64,000 nucleotides of DNA from LZORAL124-50-18 sp051208045 (GCA_051208045.1 JBPJFY010000001.1:620001-684000); one strand, 5' to 3'. Numbered from the stretch's first letter, positions 53,982-63,276 are shown. The notes: generated by a model from the letters alone, not told the origin. Numbers and translations are program-made.

Positions 53982-56900
53982 ATGATCGCATCCGTTATCC
54001 GCTGGTCCATCGCAAACCGATTTTTTGTGTTGGTGGCCACGGCGATTCTTCTCGGCGCAGGGCTCTTCGCCGTGCGGAATACCCCCATTGATGCCATCCC
54101 GGACTTGTCCGATGTTCAGGTGATCATCAAGACACGGTTTCCTGGACAGGCACCGCAGGTAGTGGAGGACCAGGTGACCTATCCACTGACAACAGCGATG
54201 CTCTCGGTACCCGGTGCGTTGACAGTGCGAGGTTACTCCTTTTTTGGTGATTCTTATGTGTATGTGATTTTTGAGGATGGTACGGACCTCTACTGGGCTC
54301 GGTCCCGGGTGCTGGAATATCTGAATCAAGTGGCGGGCAGTTTGCCCGCGGCCGCCAAACCTCAGCTGGGCCCGGATGCCACCGGCGTAGGCTGGATTTA
54401 TGCGTATGCATTGGTGGATCGCACAGGCAAGCATGATGTGGCTCAGTTGCGCAGTATTCAAGACTGGTTTCTGAAGTACGAGTTGCAAACGGTTCCCGGT
54501 GTCTCCGAAGTGGCTACGGTGGGCGGCATGGTGCGTCAGTACCAGGTTGAAGTGGACCCGAACCGGCTGCGCGCTTATGGCATACCGCTCGGCCATATCA
54601 AAATGGCCATTCAACGTGCGAACCAGGAAACCGGTGCCTCGGTCGTGGAAATGGCGGAAGCGGAGTATATGGTTCGAGTGACCGGCTATCTGCAGGAAAT
54701 TCAGGATCTGGAGCAGGTACCGCTGGGGGTAAACGGAAACGGCGTGCCTTTGCTGCTGCGTGATGTGGCCGCGATTAAAATGGGGCCACAGATGCGTCGC
54801 GGGATCGCCGAGCTGAATGGGGAAGGGGAAGTTGTCGGTGGTGTTGTAGTCATGCGCTTCGGGGAAAATGCGCAGAAAACCATTGAAGGCGTCAAGCAGC
54901 GCCTGGATGAACTCAAGCGGGGGCTGCCGGAAGGCGTCGAGTTAGTCGCGACTTACGATCGGTCAGGACTGATCGATCGGGCCATCAGCAATTTGTATGA
55001 AAAGCTCGTTGAAGAATTTATTGTGGTCACGCTGATCTGCATTTTGTTTTTGTTTCACTTCCGGTCCTCGCTGGTGGTGATCATCAGCCTGCCGATCGGG
55101 ATTCTGGCCGCGTTCATTGTGATGCACCAACAAGGGCTGAACGCCAATATTATGTCCCTCGGCGGAATTGCCATTGCAATTGGTGCGATGGTGGATGGGG
55201 CCATCGTGATGATTGAGAATGTGCACAAGCACATGGAGCGTACCGAACTGACGGATGAAAATCGCTGGAGTGTGATCAGCCAGGCTGCGACGGAAGTGGG
55301 GCCACCGCTGTTTTTCTCGCTGCTGATTATCACGCTCAGCTTTCTGCCCGTGTTTACGCTGGAAGCACAGGAGGGCAAGTTGTTTGCACCGCTGGCATTC
55401 ACCAAAACCTACGCCATGGCCGCCGCCGCAGGGCTGGCAATCACCTTGGTGCCTGTTTTGATGGGGTATTTCATTCGGGGCAAAGTCACACCGGAGCACA
55501 AAAATCCGTTGAATCGTTTGATGATTGCACTCTACCGGCCGGTGATCAAAGGCGTTCTGGTGCTGCCAAAAACGGTCTTGTTTTTCGCTCTGCTGGCTTT
55601 GGGGGTCGGATTATGGCCAGCAACAAAAATTGGCAGCGAATTTATGCCTCCGCTTGATGAGGGGGATCTCATGTATATGCCGACGACTTACGCGGGAGTC
55701 TCGGTGGGTAAAGCCCGAGAGCTGCTTCAGCAGACGGACCGGCTGATTAAAACGGTGCCGGAAGTGGTGAGCGTTTTTGGTAAGGTGGGCCGGGCAGACA
55801 CCGCGACCGACCCAGCGCCTTTGACAATGATTGAAACCTTCATACAGCTTAAGCCGAGAGATCAATGGCGCCCCGGGGTGACTACGGAGTCCTTGAAAAA
55901 AGAGTTTGACGCCCTGGTGAAATTTCCGGGACTGACGAATGCCTGGGTGATGCCTATTAAGACGCGCATCGATATGTTGTCCACCGGAATTAAGACTCCC
56001 GTGGGCATCAAGGTGGCTGGGCCGAAGCTGTCCGAGATTGAAAAGATAGGCAAGCGACTTGAGGAGGTTTTACCTGAAGTTGCGGGCACTGCGTCTGTGT
56101 ACTCTGAGCGCGTGGCGGGAGGGAGATACATCAAGGTCGATATTGATCGGGAGCGTGCGGCGCGCTTTGGTTTGAGTATCGCGGATGTTCAGGAAGTGGT
56201 GCGCACCGCGATCGGTGGCATGAACATTACGGAAACGGTCGAAGGGCTGGAGCGTTATCCTGTGAATCTGCGTTATCCGCAAGCCTATCGTGATTCCGAA
56301 GAGCAGTTGAAATTGCTTCCAGTGGTGACACCGGCGGGCGAGCGCATTGCACTGGCGGATGTGGCGAAGATTTATGTCGCGGATGGACCGCCGGCGATCA
56401 AAAGTGAAAATGCGCGACTGAATGGTTGGACGTTGGTGGACATCGACGGCAGGGATCTGGGTTCTTACGTTGCCGAGGCTCAACAGCGGGTGGCTGAGCG
56501 TGTTGAAGTGCCTGCGGGGTATTCGATCACCTGGTCAGGCCAGTACGAGTATATGGTGCGTGCTGAGAAGCGGTTGTCTGTTGTTGTGCCGCTCACGCTT
56601 GCCATTATTATGCTGCTGCTATACATGAACTTCAGAAATCTGATCGAGGTGCTGATTATCATGGGCACATTACCCTTTGCGTTGATTGGTGGGCTCTGGC
56701 TGATGTACTGGCTGGGCTACAACATGTCTATCGCCGTGGCGGTGGGCTTTATTGCTCTCGCAGGCGTGGCCGTGGAAATCGGCGTGCTCATGCTGGTCTA
56801 CCTGAATCAGTCTTACGAACAGGTGCGATCAGACGTTGCCCGGGCTGGTCGTTCATTGGTGAAGGCGGATGTAAAAGATGCGGTGATGAAAGGCGCGGGC

Positions 56901-57161
56901 CTGCGTGTTCGCCCCATCATGATGACTGTGTTTGCCATCGTAGTGGGGCTGATACCGATTATGATGGGTTCCGGTACGGGGTCTGAAGTGATGCAGCGTA
57001 TCGCTGGCCCCATGATTGGCGGGATGCTGAGTACGGTGGTACTCACACTATTGGTGATCCCCGCATTGTTTTATGTGTGGAAACAAAGCAGTGTGCCAAT
57101 GGCAATCGAGCGAGTCGAAGTGGCACAAGAAAGCAACGTTGTTCGGGAGCAAAGAGAATGA
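53982..57161 (+). CDS. cusA: Cu(I)/Ag(I) RND efflux pump CusA
   Basis: 1059 residues, full length for a heavy-metal RND pump with twelve membrane spans. The metal-linked stretch DPAPLTMIETFIQLKP contains the Met matching E. coli CusA Met623. Charged helix-4 residues lie in the GGIAIAIGAMVDGAIVMIENV segment. It moves metal from the periplasm to the outside using proton flux. Its TGA overlaps the start of the PII-like gene. Confidence 0.96.
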   Translation: MIASVIRWSIANRFFVLVATAILLGAGLFAVRNTPIDAIPDLSDVQVIIKTRFPGQAPQVVEDQVTYPLTTAMLSVPGALTVRGYSFFGDSYVYVIFEDGTDLYWARSRVLEYLNQVAGSLPAAAKPQLGPDATGVGWIYAYALVDRTGKHDVAQLRSIQDWFLKYELQTVPGVSEVATVGGMVRQYQVEVDPNRLRAYGIPLGHIKMAIQRANQETGASVVEMAEAEYMVRVTGYLQEIQDLEQVPLGVNGNGVPLLLRDVAAIKMGPQMRRGIAELNGEGEVVGGVVVMRFGENAQKTIEGVKQRLDELKRGLPEGVELVATYDRSGLIDRAISNLYEKLVEEFIVVTLICILFLFHFRSSLVVIISLPIGILAAFIVMHQQGLNANIMSLGGIAIAIGAMVDGAIVMIENVHKHMERTELTDENRWSVISQAATEVGPPLFFSLLIITLSFLPVFTLEAQEGKLFAPLAFTKTYAMAAAAGLAITLVPVLMGYFIRGKVTPEHKNPLNRLMIALYRPVIKGVLVLPKTVLFFALLALGVGLWPATKIGSEFMPPLDEGDLMYMPTTYAGVSVGKARELLQQTDRLIKTVPEVVSVFGKVGRADTATDPAPLTMIETFIQLKPRDQWRPGVTTESLKKEFDALVKFPGLTNAWVMPIKTRIDMLSTGIKTPVGIKVAGPKLSEIEKIGKRLEEVLPEVAGTASVYSERVAGGRYIKVDIDRERAARFGLSIADVQEVVRTAIGGMNITETVEGLERYPVNLRYPQAYRDSEEQLKLLPVVTPAGERIALADVAKIYVADGPPAIKSENARLNGWTLVDIDGRDLGSYVAEAQQRVAERVEVPAGYSITWSGQYEYMVRAEKRLSVVVPLTLAIIMLLLYMNFRNLIEVLIIMGTLPFALIGGLWLMYWLGYNMSIAVAVGFIALAGVAVEIGVLMLVYLNQSYEQVRSDVARAGRSLVKADVKDAVMKGAGLRVRPIMMTVFAIVVGLIPIMMGSGTGSEVMQRIAGPMIGGMLSTVVLTLLVIPALFYVWKQSSVPMAIERVEVAQESNVVREQRE

Positions 57162-57460
57162 ACTTTTTTCGCGTCATGATTGTGGTGCCGCTGGATAAGG
57201 TGGCGGTACTGGAAGATGGCCTGAAACAACTTGACCTGGTGTGCATGCATCATCTCAAGGTGCGAGGCTATCACGGAAATCCGAATTTTTATGCCACTGA
57301 CTGGTCCGATGAACTGGCCAAGTTTGAACTGGTGATCGCAACATCGAAACTGGATTCGGTGAAAAACACCATCAAGCAAACCTGCCAAACCGGTTCGGTA
57401 GATGACGGTGTTTTTTCGGTCAGTTTTTTGAACGAAGTCGGTTCCATTTCCGACCTGTAA
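57158..57460 (+). CDS. PII-like protein coupled to cusA (PII-NG type)
   Basis: 100 residues from ATG 57158; the frame opens upstream to 57077, but the true start overlaps the cusA stop (ATGA). The sequence begins MNFFRVMIVVPLDKVAVLEDGL and has the PII-like ferredoxin fold pattern without the GlnB uridylylation loop. A PII 'new group' genetically tied to heavy-metal RND pumps has been described in the literature; this gene fits it. It may sense a metabolite or metal and regulate CusA. Confidence 0.8.
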   Translation: MNFFRVMIVVPLDKVAVLEDGLKQLDLVCMHHLKVRGYHGNPNFYATDWSDELAKFELVIATSKLDSVKNTIKQTCQTGSVDDGVFSVSFLNEVGSISDL

Positions 57461-57487
57461 TTACAACAAAATACAAAGAGGATCATT

Positions 57488-58126
57488 ATGATTAAGTTAA
57501 TTACTCTTCCGGCGCTTGTATTGATCGGGGCAACCGGTTGCACGGCCATCACTGGCGCACACAGTCATGAGGATACGAATGCGGAGCATGCTCATGGGCA
57601 GGGAGGGATGCATGAGCATGTGTCAGATGGCCATATGTCAGGTGGCCATATGTCGAAGGCGCACAAGCCCATGCATGAGAACATGCACAGCGGGCAGGGC
57701 ATGGGAGGCGAGATGGATCATGGTCACCATGCTCATGCCATGGAAACCCTGGCGGGTAAGCCGGGAAAAGCCTCCGACGTCTCGCGGACGGTTCGAGTAA
57801 CGGCCTCGGATGAGATGCGTTTTGCGCCAGATCAGCCGCTGACATTCCGTGAAGGCGAGGTCATCCGTTTCCTCGTCACCAACCAGGGGGCGATAGATCA
57901 TGAGTTTGTGATTGGTACGAAAGAGGAGCACCAGGAGCATGGTGCCATGATGATGAGCAATCCAGGGATGCATCATGGCGAAATGCCGAATGCCGTTACA
58001 GTGCGCCCTGGAGAAACCAAAGAGGTGATCTGGCGATTCGAGAATGCCTGGCAGATAGAGGTGGCGTGCAACATTCCCGGGCACTATCAGGCGGGGATGC
58101 ACGGCGCGGTAGCCATTGAAGATTAA
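57488..58126 (+). CDS. His/Met-rich cupredoxin lipoprotein
   Basis: 212 residues. The lipobox IGATGC gives a lipidated Cys at residue 18. Residues ~25-90 are extremely rich in His, Met and Gly (HAHAM, MSGGHMS). Residues ~100-212 form a cupredoxin domain with candidate type-1 copper ligands His (IDHEFVIG), Cys and His (VACNIPGHY) and Met (AGMHG). It should bind periplasmic copper. It lies between the PII-like gene and the MerR regulator. Confidence 0.88.
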   Translation: MIKLITLPALVLIGATGCTAITGAHSHEDTNAEHAHGQGGMHEHVSDGHMSGGHMSKAHKPMHENMHSGQGMGGEMDHGHHAHAMETLAGKPGKASDVSRTVRVTASDEMRFAPDQPLTFREGEVIRFLVTNQGAIDHEFVIGTKEEHQEHGAMMMSNPGMHHGEMPNAVTVRPGETKEVIWRFENAWQIEVACNIPGHYQAGMHGAVAIED

Positions 58127-58159
58127 TCACAAAAAACGCTTATTCATCAGGAGGATGCC

Positions 58160-58654
58160 ATGCGAGTGAATGACCTGGCACAACGTGCAGACGTCACCCC
58201 GGATACGGTGCGCTTCTACACCAGAACCGGCCTGCTGAACCCGCAAAAAGATCCCTTCAATGGCTATAAACAGTACGGTAAAGGCGATTACAAGCGGTTG
58301 ATGTTTATTGTTAAAGCCAGACATCTCGGTTTTTCCGTTTCGGAAATCAAAGAAATTGTGGATTTGTCGGATCATGGGAACTCGCCTTGCTGTCGGGTCA
58401 GAGAAATTGTCCGGCGACGCATTGATGAGGCGAACAAACATATTCGTGAACTTCAGATGCTGGTGAGCCGAATGGAAACAGCGGCAGCGACCTGGGAAAA
58501 CATGCCGGATGGTGAGCCCACAGGGGACTCCGTCTGTAATCTGATTGAAATGTGGCAAGAGCCGGAGATGGGTGCTGCAGATTGGGAGCCCGATGTGGCT
58601 GTCGACGGAAAGCCAAAAGCGACGGCAAAAATGCCTTCGCACAGCGATGGTTGA
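58160..58654 (+). CDS. MerR-family metal regulator of the copper island
   Basis: 164 residues. The N-terminal winged helix (LAQRADVTPDTVRFYTRTGLL) and the dimer helix are typical. At the position of CueR Ser77, which favours monovalent copper, this protein has Cys77 (PCCRV, also Cys78), a feature of regulators for divalent metals such as ZntR, CadR and PbrR. A further Cys126 follows in the C-terminal loop. Context (copA, cus genes) still points to copper or silver. Its own stop lies inside the copA promoter. Confidence 0.88.
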   Translation: MRVNDLAQRADVTPDTVRFYTRTGLLNPQKDPFNGYKQYGKGDYKRLMFIVKARHLGFSVSEIKEIVDLSDHGNSPCCRVREIVRRRIDEANKHIRELQMLVSRMETAAATWENMPDGEPTGDSVCNLIEMWQEPEMGAADWEPDVAVDGKPKATAKMPSHSDG

Positions 58655-58681
58655 CCTGTGAGTTACTCACAGGTTTACACT
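58651..58681 (+). promoter_or_regulatory. MerR-type promoter 2 (copA)
   Basis: TTGACC (58651-58656) and TACACT (58676-58681), 19-bp spacer, with a dyad ACCTGTGAGT / ACTCACAGGT centred on it. TTGACC contains the regulator's own stop codon. Confidence 0.85.
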
Positions 58682-58721
58682 GAATGGCGTGAAACCACCA
58701 GAACTGATGACAGGAGGCAAT

Positions 58722-60992
58722 ATGGCGCATTGTGACGAGCATCAACTGCATACAGGCCCGAAGTGCAGCACGGATTTGCTCATTGAAGGCGCAAAATGCG
58801 CAAGCTGCGTAAGCAAAATTGAAGGCGCGCTCACTGCGGTCGCGGGAGTGCAGTCCGCGTCCATGAGTCTGGCACAGAATCTGGCCATGGTGAGCGGCGA
58901 TGTGCCAGCCGATGCGCTGATTCAGGCTGTTGAGCAGGCCGGTTTTAAGGCGCGAGTGGTCGACAACACGTCAGACACAGAGCTGATGGATGAAAAAGAA
59001 CAACAGGATGCGGCGTACTACCGCAAGCTGATGCGAGAAATGTGGATTGCCCTGGGCCTGGGTGTGCCCTTGATGATCTATGGTCTGGTCACCGGTGAAA
59101 TGTCCGTGAACACGCCGATACAGCAAGGTGTTTGGCTGGTAATTGGGATAGCCACGGCGGCGGTGATGTATTTTGCGGGCCGACATTTTTTTGTTGGCGC
59201 GTGGAATACGTTGAGGAATCACAGTGCCACCATGGATACATTGATCGCACTGGGTACTGGCACGGCCTGGCTGTATTCAATGTTTGTTGTGCTGTTTCCA
59301 TCCATTGTTCCGGAAATGGCGCGTCATGTGTATTTTGAAGCGACCGCCATGATCATTGGGTTGATCAATCTGGGGCTGGCACTCGAACTCAAAGCGCGTG
59401 GCCGAACCTCGCAGGCAATCAAGCGGTTGATCGGTCTTCAGGCAAAAACTGCACGGGTGTTGCGTGGTGCCGACGAAGTGGATATTCCTATCGAGCAGGT
59501 CATCGCGGGTGACAGCGTTCGAGTGCGGCCGGGAGAAAAAATCCCCGTAGATGGCGAGGTGCTGGAAGGGCACTCGACGGTCGATGAGTCCATGTTAACG
59601 GGTGAGCCGATGCCGGTAGAGAAAAAAACCGGTGACACTCTTGCTGCCGGTACGCTCAACAAGTCCGGCACTGTGATTTTTCGCGCGACACGTGTCGGCA
59701 AGGATACCGCCCTGGCTCACATCATCGATATGGTCAAACGAGCGCAAAACTCGAAGCCCTCCATTGGGCGCCTGGCGGATGTGATTTCCGGCTATTTTGT
59801 GCCTGCCGTCATGATTATCGCCATTGTAAGCGCCTTGGCCTGGTTGAATTTCGGCCCGGAACCCCGTATTGCCTTTGCCATTGTGTGTGCGACCACGGTA
59901 TTAATTATCGCCTGCCCCTGTGCCTTGGGGTTGGCGACGCCGATGTCCGTGATGGTTGGCGTCGGCAAAGCGGCGGAAGCCGGTGTGCTCATACGCAATG
60001 GAGAAGCGTTGCAAACCGCTTCCAAGATTACCGCCATGGTGCTTGATAAGACGGGCACGATCACCGAGGGCGCGCCAGCGGTGACCGACGTGATTGCCCT
60101 GGAAAATTTCGAAGACACCGCTCTGTTACGCTGGGCGGCCAGTTTGGAGTCGGGTTCAGAGCATCCTCTGGCTCAGGCGATTGTGGAGTCCGCGAAGGCA
60201 AAAGGAGAAAGCCTGCTGCCCGTTCGCGGATTTAAAGCGATCTCTGGTCATGGTGTCGAGGGGGAAGTGAATGGGACCGTGCTCCTGCTGGGTAATGAAA
60301 AATTCATGCGGGACCGACAGGTGAACCTCGGCACGCACACAGCGGTGGCACAAAAGTTGGCGAATGAAGCCAAAACCCCCATGTATCTCGCGGTTGATAA
60401 TATCCTGGCCGGCATTATCGCCGTCGCAGATCCCATTAAGGAAGATTCCATTCAGGCGATTGCCCGTCTCAAGGCTAACGGTATTCGGGTGGTGATGTTG
60501 ACCGGAGACAACCGGGATACCGCCAAGGCGGTGGCCAGCCGCGTGGGCTTAACCGAGTTCTTTGCGGAAGTGTTGCCTGAGGACAAAGCCAACAAAGTCG
60601 CTGAGCTGCAAATGCAGAATGAAGTCGTGGGCATGACCGGCGATGGTATTAACGATGCACCGGCGCTGGCCATGGCCAATGTCGGGTTTGCCATAGGCAC
60701 GGGGACGGATGTGGCGATTGAAAGTGCCGACATTACGCTGATGCGCGGATCTCTGCATGGTCTTGCCGATGCGATCGCAGTGAGTAAGGTGACCTTACGA
60801 AATATCAAGCAGAACCTGGTGGGTGCGTTCTTTTACAACGTGCTGGGTGTGCCTTTTGCCGCGGGTGTGTTCTACCCGGTGTTTGGTGTGTTGTTGAGCC
60901 CGGTCATCGCCGGAGCGGCCATGGCGTTTTCTTCCGTCACTGTGGTGTCCAATGCCAATCGGTTACGCTGGTTCAAAGCAAAAGACCATTAA
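58722..60992 (+). CDS. copA: Cu(I)-exporting P1B-type ATPase
   Basis: 756 residues from ATG 58722, preceded by CAGGAGG. One N-terminal heavy-metal domain with GAKCASC (Cys26, Cys29), then eight membrane spans with the CPC motif (IIACPCALG), phosphorylation site DKTGT, the HP motif SEHPLAQ, and transmembrane YN and MxxS motifs (FFYNVLG, MAFSSV) of the P1B-1 Cu(I) subgroup. It pumps Cu(I) from cytosol to periplasm. It is driven by the MerR-type promoter just upstream. Confidence 0.97.
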   Translation: MAHCDEHQLHTGPKCSTDLLIEGAKCASCVSKIEGALTAVAGVQSASMSLAQNLAMVSGDVPADALIQAVEQAGFKARVVDNTSDTELMDEKEQQDAAYYRKLMREMWIALGLGVPLMIYGLVTGEMSVNTPIQQGVWLVIGIATAAVMYFAGRHFFVGAWNTLRNHSATMDTLIALGTGTAWLYSMFVVLFPSIVPEMARHVYFEATAMIIGLINLGLALELKARGRTSQAIKRLIGLQAKTARVLRGADEVDIPIEQVIAGDSVRVRPGEKIPVDGEVLEGHSTVDESMLTGEPMPVEKKTGDTLAAGTLNKSGTVIFRATRVGKDTALAHIIDMVKRAQNSKPSIGRLADVISGYFVPAVMIIAIVSALAWLNFGPEPRIAFAIVCATTVLIIACPCALGLATPMSVMVGVGKAAEAGVLIRNGEALQTASKITAMVLDKTGTITEGAPAVTDVIALENFEDTALLRWAASLESGSEHPLAQAIVESAKAKGESLLPVRGFKAISGHGVEGEVNGTVLLLGNEKFMRDRQVNLGTHTAVAQKLANEAKTPMYLAVDNILAGIIAVADPIKEDSIQAIARLKANGIRVVMLTGDNRDTAKAVASRVGLTEFFAEVLPEDKANKVAELQMQNEVVGMTGDGINDAPALAMANVGFAIGTGTDVAIESADITLMRGSLHGLADAIAVSKVTLRNIKQNLVGAFFYNVLGVPFAAGVFYPVFGVLLSPVIAGAAMAFSSVTVVSNANRLRWFKAKDH

Positions 60993-61003
60993 GGAGCAGA
61001 AAA

Positions 61004-61357
61004 ATGTGGATCATCAATCTCTCAGGACTCGCACTGATCGGATTTATCGTCTGGTGGTTTTGGTTGTACAAGCCTAAAGAGGTCGCCCTGAGTGACGATG
61101 CGCTGCGCGTGGTCGTGGAAAATGGCGTTTATGCGCCGGCGCGCATTGCATTGCCTGCCAATAAGGCGGTCTCGGTGACGTTTCTTCGAAAAGATGCCTC
61201 TCCCTGTGCGGGCATGGTGGTGTTTTCAGAGTTGGAAATCAGCGAAGAACTACCGGTGAACAAACCCAAAGCCATTCAACTCCCTGCGTTAGCGCCGGGT
61301 GAATACGCCTTTACCTGTCAGATGCAAATGTATCGGGGTGAGTTGGTGGTGAAATGA
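61004..61357 (+). CDS. Membrane-anchored cupredoxin-like protein
   Basis: 117 residues. One N-terminal membrane helix (residues 4-21) and a cupredoxin-like domain with cysteines in SPCAGMVVF and FTCQMQMYRGEL, the latter in a Met-rich stretch near the C-terminus. Probably periplasm-facing and copper-binding. It follows copA by 11 bp, so it is co-transcribed. Confidence 0.85.
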   Translation: MWIINLSGLALIGFIVWWFWLYKPKEVALSDDALRVVVENGVYAPARIALPANKAVSVTFLRKDASPCAGMVVFSELEISEELPVNKPKAIQLPALAPGEYAFTCQMQMYRGELVVK

Positions 61358-61379
61358 ACATCAGTTTGAGGAGCTCATC

Positions 61380-61616
61380 ATGGAGACAAAAAAATCGTTT
61401 TGATTTTCCCCGAAAGGGGCTGCTGCACTGGCACTGATTGCTGCCACCAGTTACTTCTTGTTTATGGAGCATCGGCAGCATGTGGTCGAATTTTTACCTT
61501 ATCTTATTCTGCTTCTCTGCCCATTGATGCACCTTTTCATGCATCATGGGCATGGGGGGCACGATCACCATAATGAGCCTGATCAGAGCCGGTCCGATCA
61601 GATGGAGTTAAAATAA
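61380..61616 (+). pseudogene. DUF2933 gene interrupted by one in-frame TGA
   Basis: A strong ribosome site (GAGG) and ATG 61380 open a frame coding for a short membrane protein with a His-rich tail (HHGHGGHDHHNE), as in DUF2933 proteins common in copper islands. Codon 8 is TGA (61401-61403) where the family normally has Trp (KSFW). The frame otherwise runs without another stop to TAA 61614-61616, which overlaps the next ATG. So the gene is a recent nonsense mutant, a sequencing error, or read-through; other genes here use TGA as stop, so TGA is not Trp. Confidence 0.8.
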
Positions 61617-62281
61617 TGGAGCCGTCAGACGGATACGGGTTGTGGACTTTGGTGCTGCTCAACTCGGCAATTTTCATCTTTTTTGCGTTCAGCTTCGTGA
61701 AGCCGCAAACAAAAACGGACTGGCGCAGTCTGGGAGCGTTTTCTGCCTTTATCGTTGCTCTCTTTACGGAAATGTATGGCTTTCCTCTCACCATCTATTT
61801 TTTCTCTGGATGGCTGGTCGAACAATACCCACAAGTTAATTTCTTTGCTCACGATAACGGGCATCTGTTGCATACACTGCTGGGGTTTGAGGGTAACCCA
61901 CACTGGGACCCGTTACACATTCTGAGCAACCTCTTGATTGTTCTTGGATTTTTTATTCTCTCTGGTGCATGGAGTGTATTGCATGAAGCGCAAAAGGGCC
62001 GAGAGTTAGCCACAGCGGGGTGGTATGACCGTTGTCGGCATCCCCAGTATTTTGCGTTTATATTGATTATGTTCGGTTTTCTTCTGCAGTGGCCGACGAT
62101 TCCGACACTGGTGATGTTTCCCGTGCTGGTCATTGTGTATTACCGATTGGCGATGCGTGAGGAACAAGCCTCGTTGAAGGCGTTCGGGTATAGATATGAG
62201 CAGTATCAGCAACAGGTACCCAACCGGATTTTTCCGAGCTTGGCCAGACAAACAGGAGGTGGAGTTCCTCATGGGGGTTAA
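61616..62281 (+). CDS. Isoprenylcysteine methyltransferase-like membrane protein
   Basis: 221 residues with about five membrane spans. The C-terminal half carries the ICMT/PEMT-type SAM motif (CRHPQYFAFILIMFG, and AMREEQASLKAFG). These integral membrane methyltransferases act on small or lipid-anchored substrates; here the substrate is unknown, and no prenylated protein is expected. Its ATG overlaps the DUF2933 stop and its end overlaps the next gene by 11 bp. Confidence 0.85.
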   Translation: MEPSDGYGLWTLVLLNSAIFIFFAFSFVKPQTKTDWRSLGAFSAFIVALFTEMYGFPLTIYFFSGWLVEQYPQVNFFAHDNGHLLHTLLGFEGNPHWDPLHILSNLLIVLGFFILSGAWSVLHEAQKGRELATAGWYDRCRHPQYFAFILIMFGFLLQWPTIPTLVMFPVLVIVYYRLAMREEQASLKAFGYRYEQYQQQVPNRIFPSLARQTGGGVPHGG

Positions 62282-62735
62282 AAAATCGGGCACCCTGTTC
62301 AAGGGCTTAATTCTGGTATGGGTACTGACGACTCTTGGCGCCTGTGGGGAGACAGGTGAGGGCGTGAAAGCACCTGCGGCAGAGACTGGGCGGTGGTATC
62401 GCCAGAGCCAAGTAGATGCCGGAAAGGTGGTGTATGAACAGCACTGCCAAAGTTGTCATAATCCAGGCGCACGCGGGACATTTCAGTGGAAAAAACCGCT
62501 TGAGGATGGGAGTTATCCACCGCCACCACTCAATGGGTCGGCACACGCCTGGCACCATCCATTGCCTGCTCTATTGAGCACGATTGAAAACGGCGGCGTC
62601 GCATTTGGGGGTAAGATGCCCCCATTCAAAGAGGTGTTGTCGCGGGATGATCAGCTCACGGTCATCGCGTACTTCCAGCATTTCTGGAGCGATGAGATTT
62701 ATCAGCAGTGGCTGATACGTAATCAAGCTCGTTAA
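62271..62735 (+). CDS. c-type cytochrome lipoprotein 1
   Basis: 154 residues from ATG 62271, with AGGAGG upstream. Lipobox TLGAC gives a lipidated Cys about residue 25. One haem site CQSCH lies near residue 61, with a likely axial Met in GKMPPF. It is a membrane-tethered periplasmic electron carrier. Its presence behind copA suggests a redox step in copper handling, or simple linkage. Confidence 0.88.
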   Translation: MGVKKSGTLFKGLILVWVLTTLGACGETGEGVKAPAAETGRWYRQSQVDAGKVVYEQHCQSCHNPGARGTFQWKKPLEDGSYPPPPLNGSAHAWHHPLPALLSTIENGGVAFGGKMPPFKEVLSRDDQLTVIAYFQHFWSDEIYQQWLIRNQAR

Positions 62736-62802
62736 GTCGGAAAATCTTTGGAGTGCAGGTGATAAGCGTTGCCTCACTACAGAAAGATCAAAGGGGAAGA
62801 CT

Positions 62803-63276
62803 ATGTGGACTAAAATCCTGTCGAGCGCGATAGTGTTTGGCATGTTGGTTGGTTGCTCGGAAGGAATGCACCAGACTGCCATCGTGAAGTCCAGCTTCAG
62901 TTCGAATGGCGAACGAATTTATTTCACCAGTACCAGTGACTCGGGCGCGCTCATCTCGTTTTCTGGTGGGCACCATCACATGCGGATGCATGGTGGCGCG
63001 TGTGTGACCTGCCATGGTTCAGATCGCGAGGGCGGACGACGGATGTGGCCTTACTTTTGGGTGGTTGCGCCGGCTTTGACAGCAGAAGCTCTGACAAGCA
63101 CGCACGACGATGGCCATGCGCACACCACCTATAATGCAAGCACGTTGGGCAGAGCTATACAGCTTGGCGTCAATCCCGATGGCGATGAGCTGGATGAGTT
63201 GATGCCCCGATGGCAGATGCCACAATCTGATCTGGATGCGCTGGTGGCCTACCTGCTGGATGCGCCGGGCTCATGA
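62803..63276 (+). CDS. c-type cytochrome lipoprotein 2
   Basis: 157 residues. Lipobox MLVGC near residue 18; one haem site CVTCH (residues ~67-71) within a His-rich surrounding (GGHHHMRMHGG). A probable axial Met lies in RWQMPQSD. The C-terminal part resembles mono-haem cytochrome c domains. It is 67 bp after the first cytochrome gene. Confidence 0.85.
   Translation: MWTKILSSAIVFGMLVGCSEGMHQTAIVKSSFSSNGERIYFTSTSDSGALISFSGGHHHMRMHGGACVTCHGSDREGGRRMWPYFWVVAPALTAEALTSTHDDGHAHTTYNASTLGRAIQLGVNPDGDELDELMPRWQMPQSDLDALVAYLLDAPGS

Noticed and set aside
58657..58675. TGTGA-N5-TCACA resembling a CRP site
   Set aside because: The spacing is one base short for CRP, and the dyad sits exactly in a 19-bp MerR-type spacer, which explains it better.
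61401..61403. Selenocysteine at the DUF2933 TGA
   Set aside because: The family has Trp here, not Cys, and no SECIS-like hairpin is evident just downstream; nonsense mutation or read-through is simpler.
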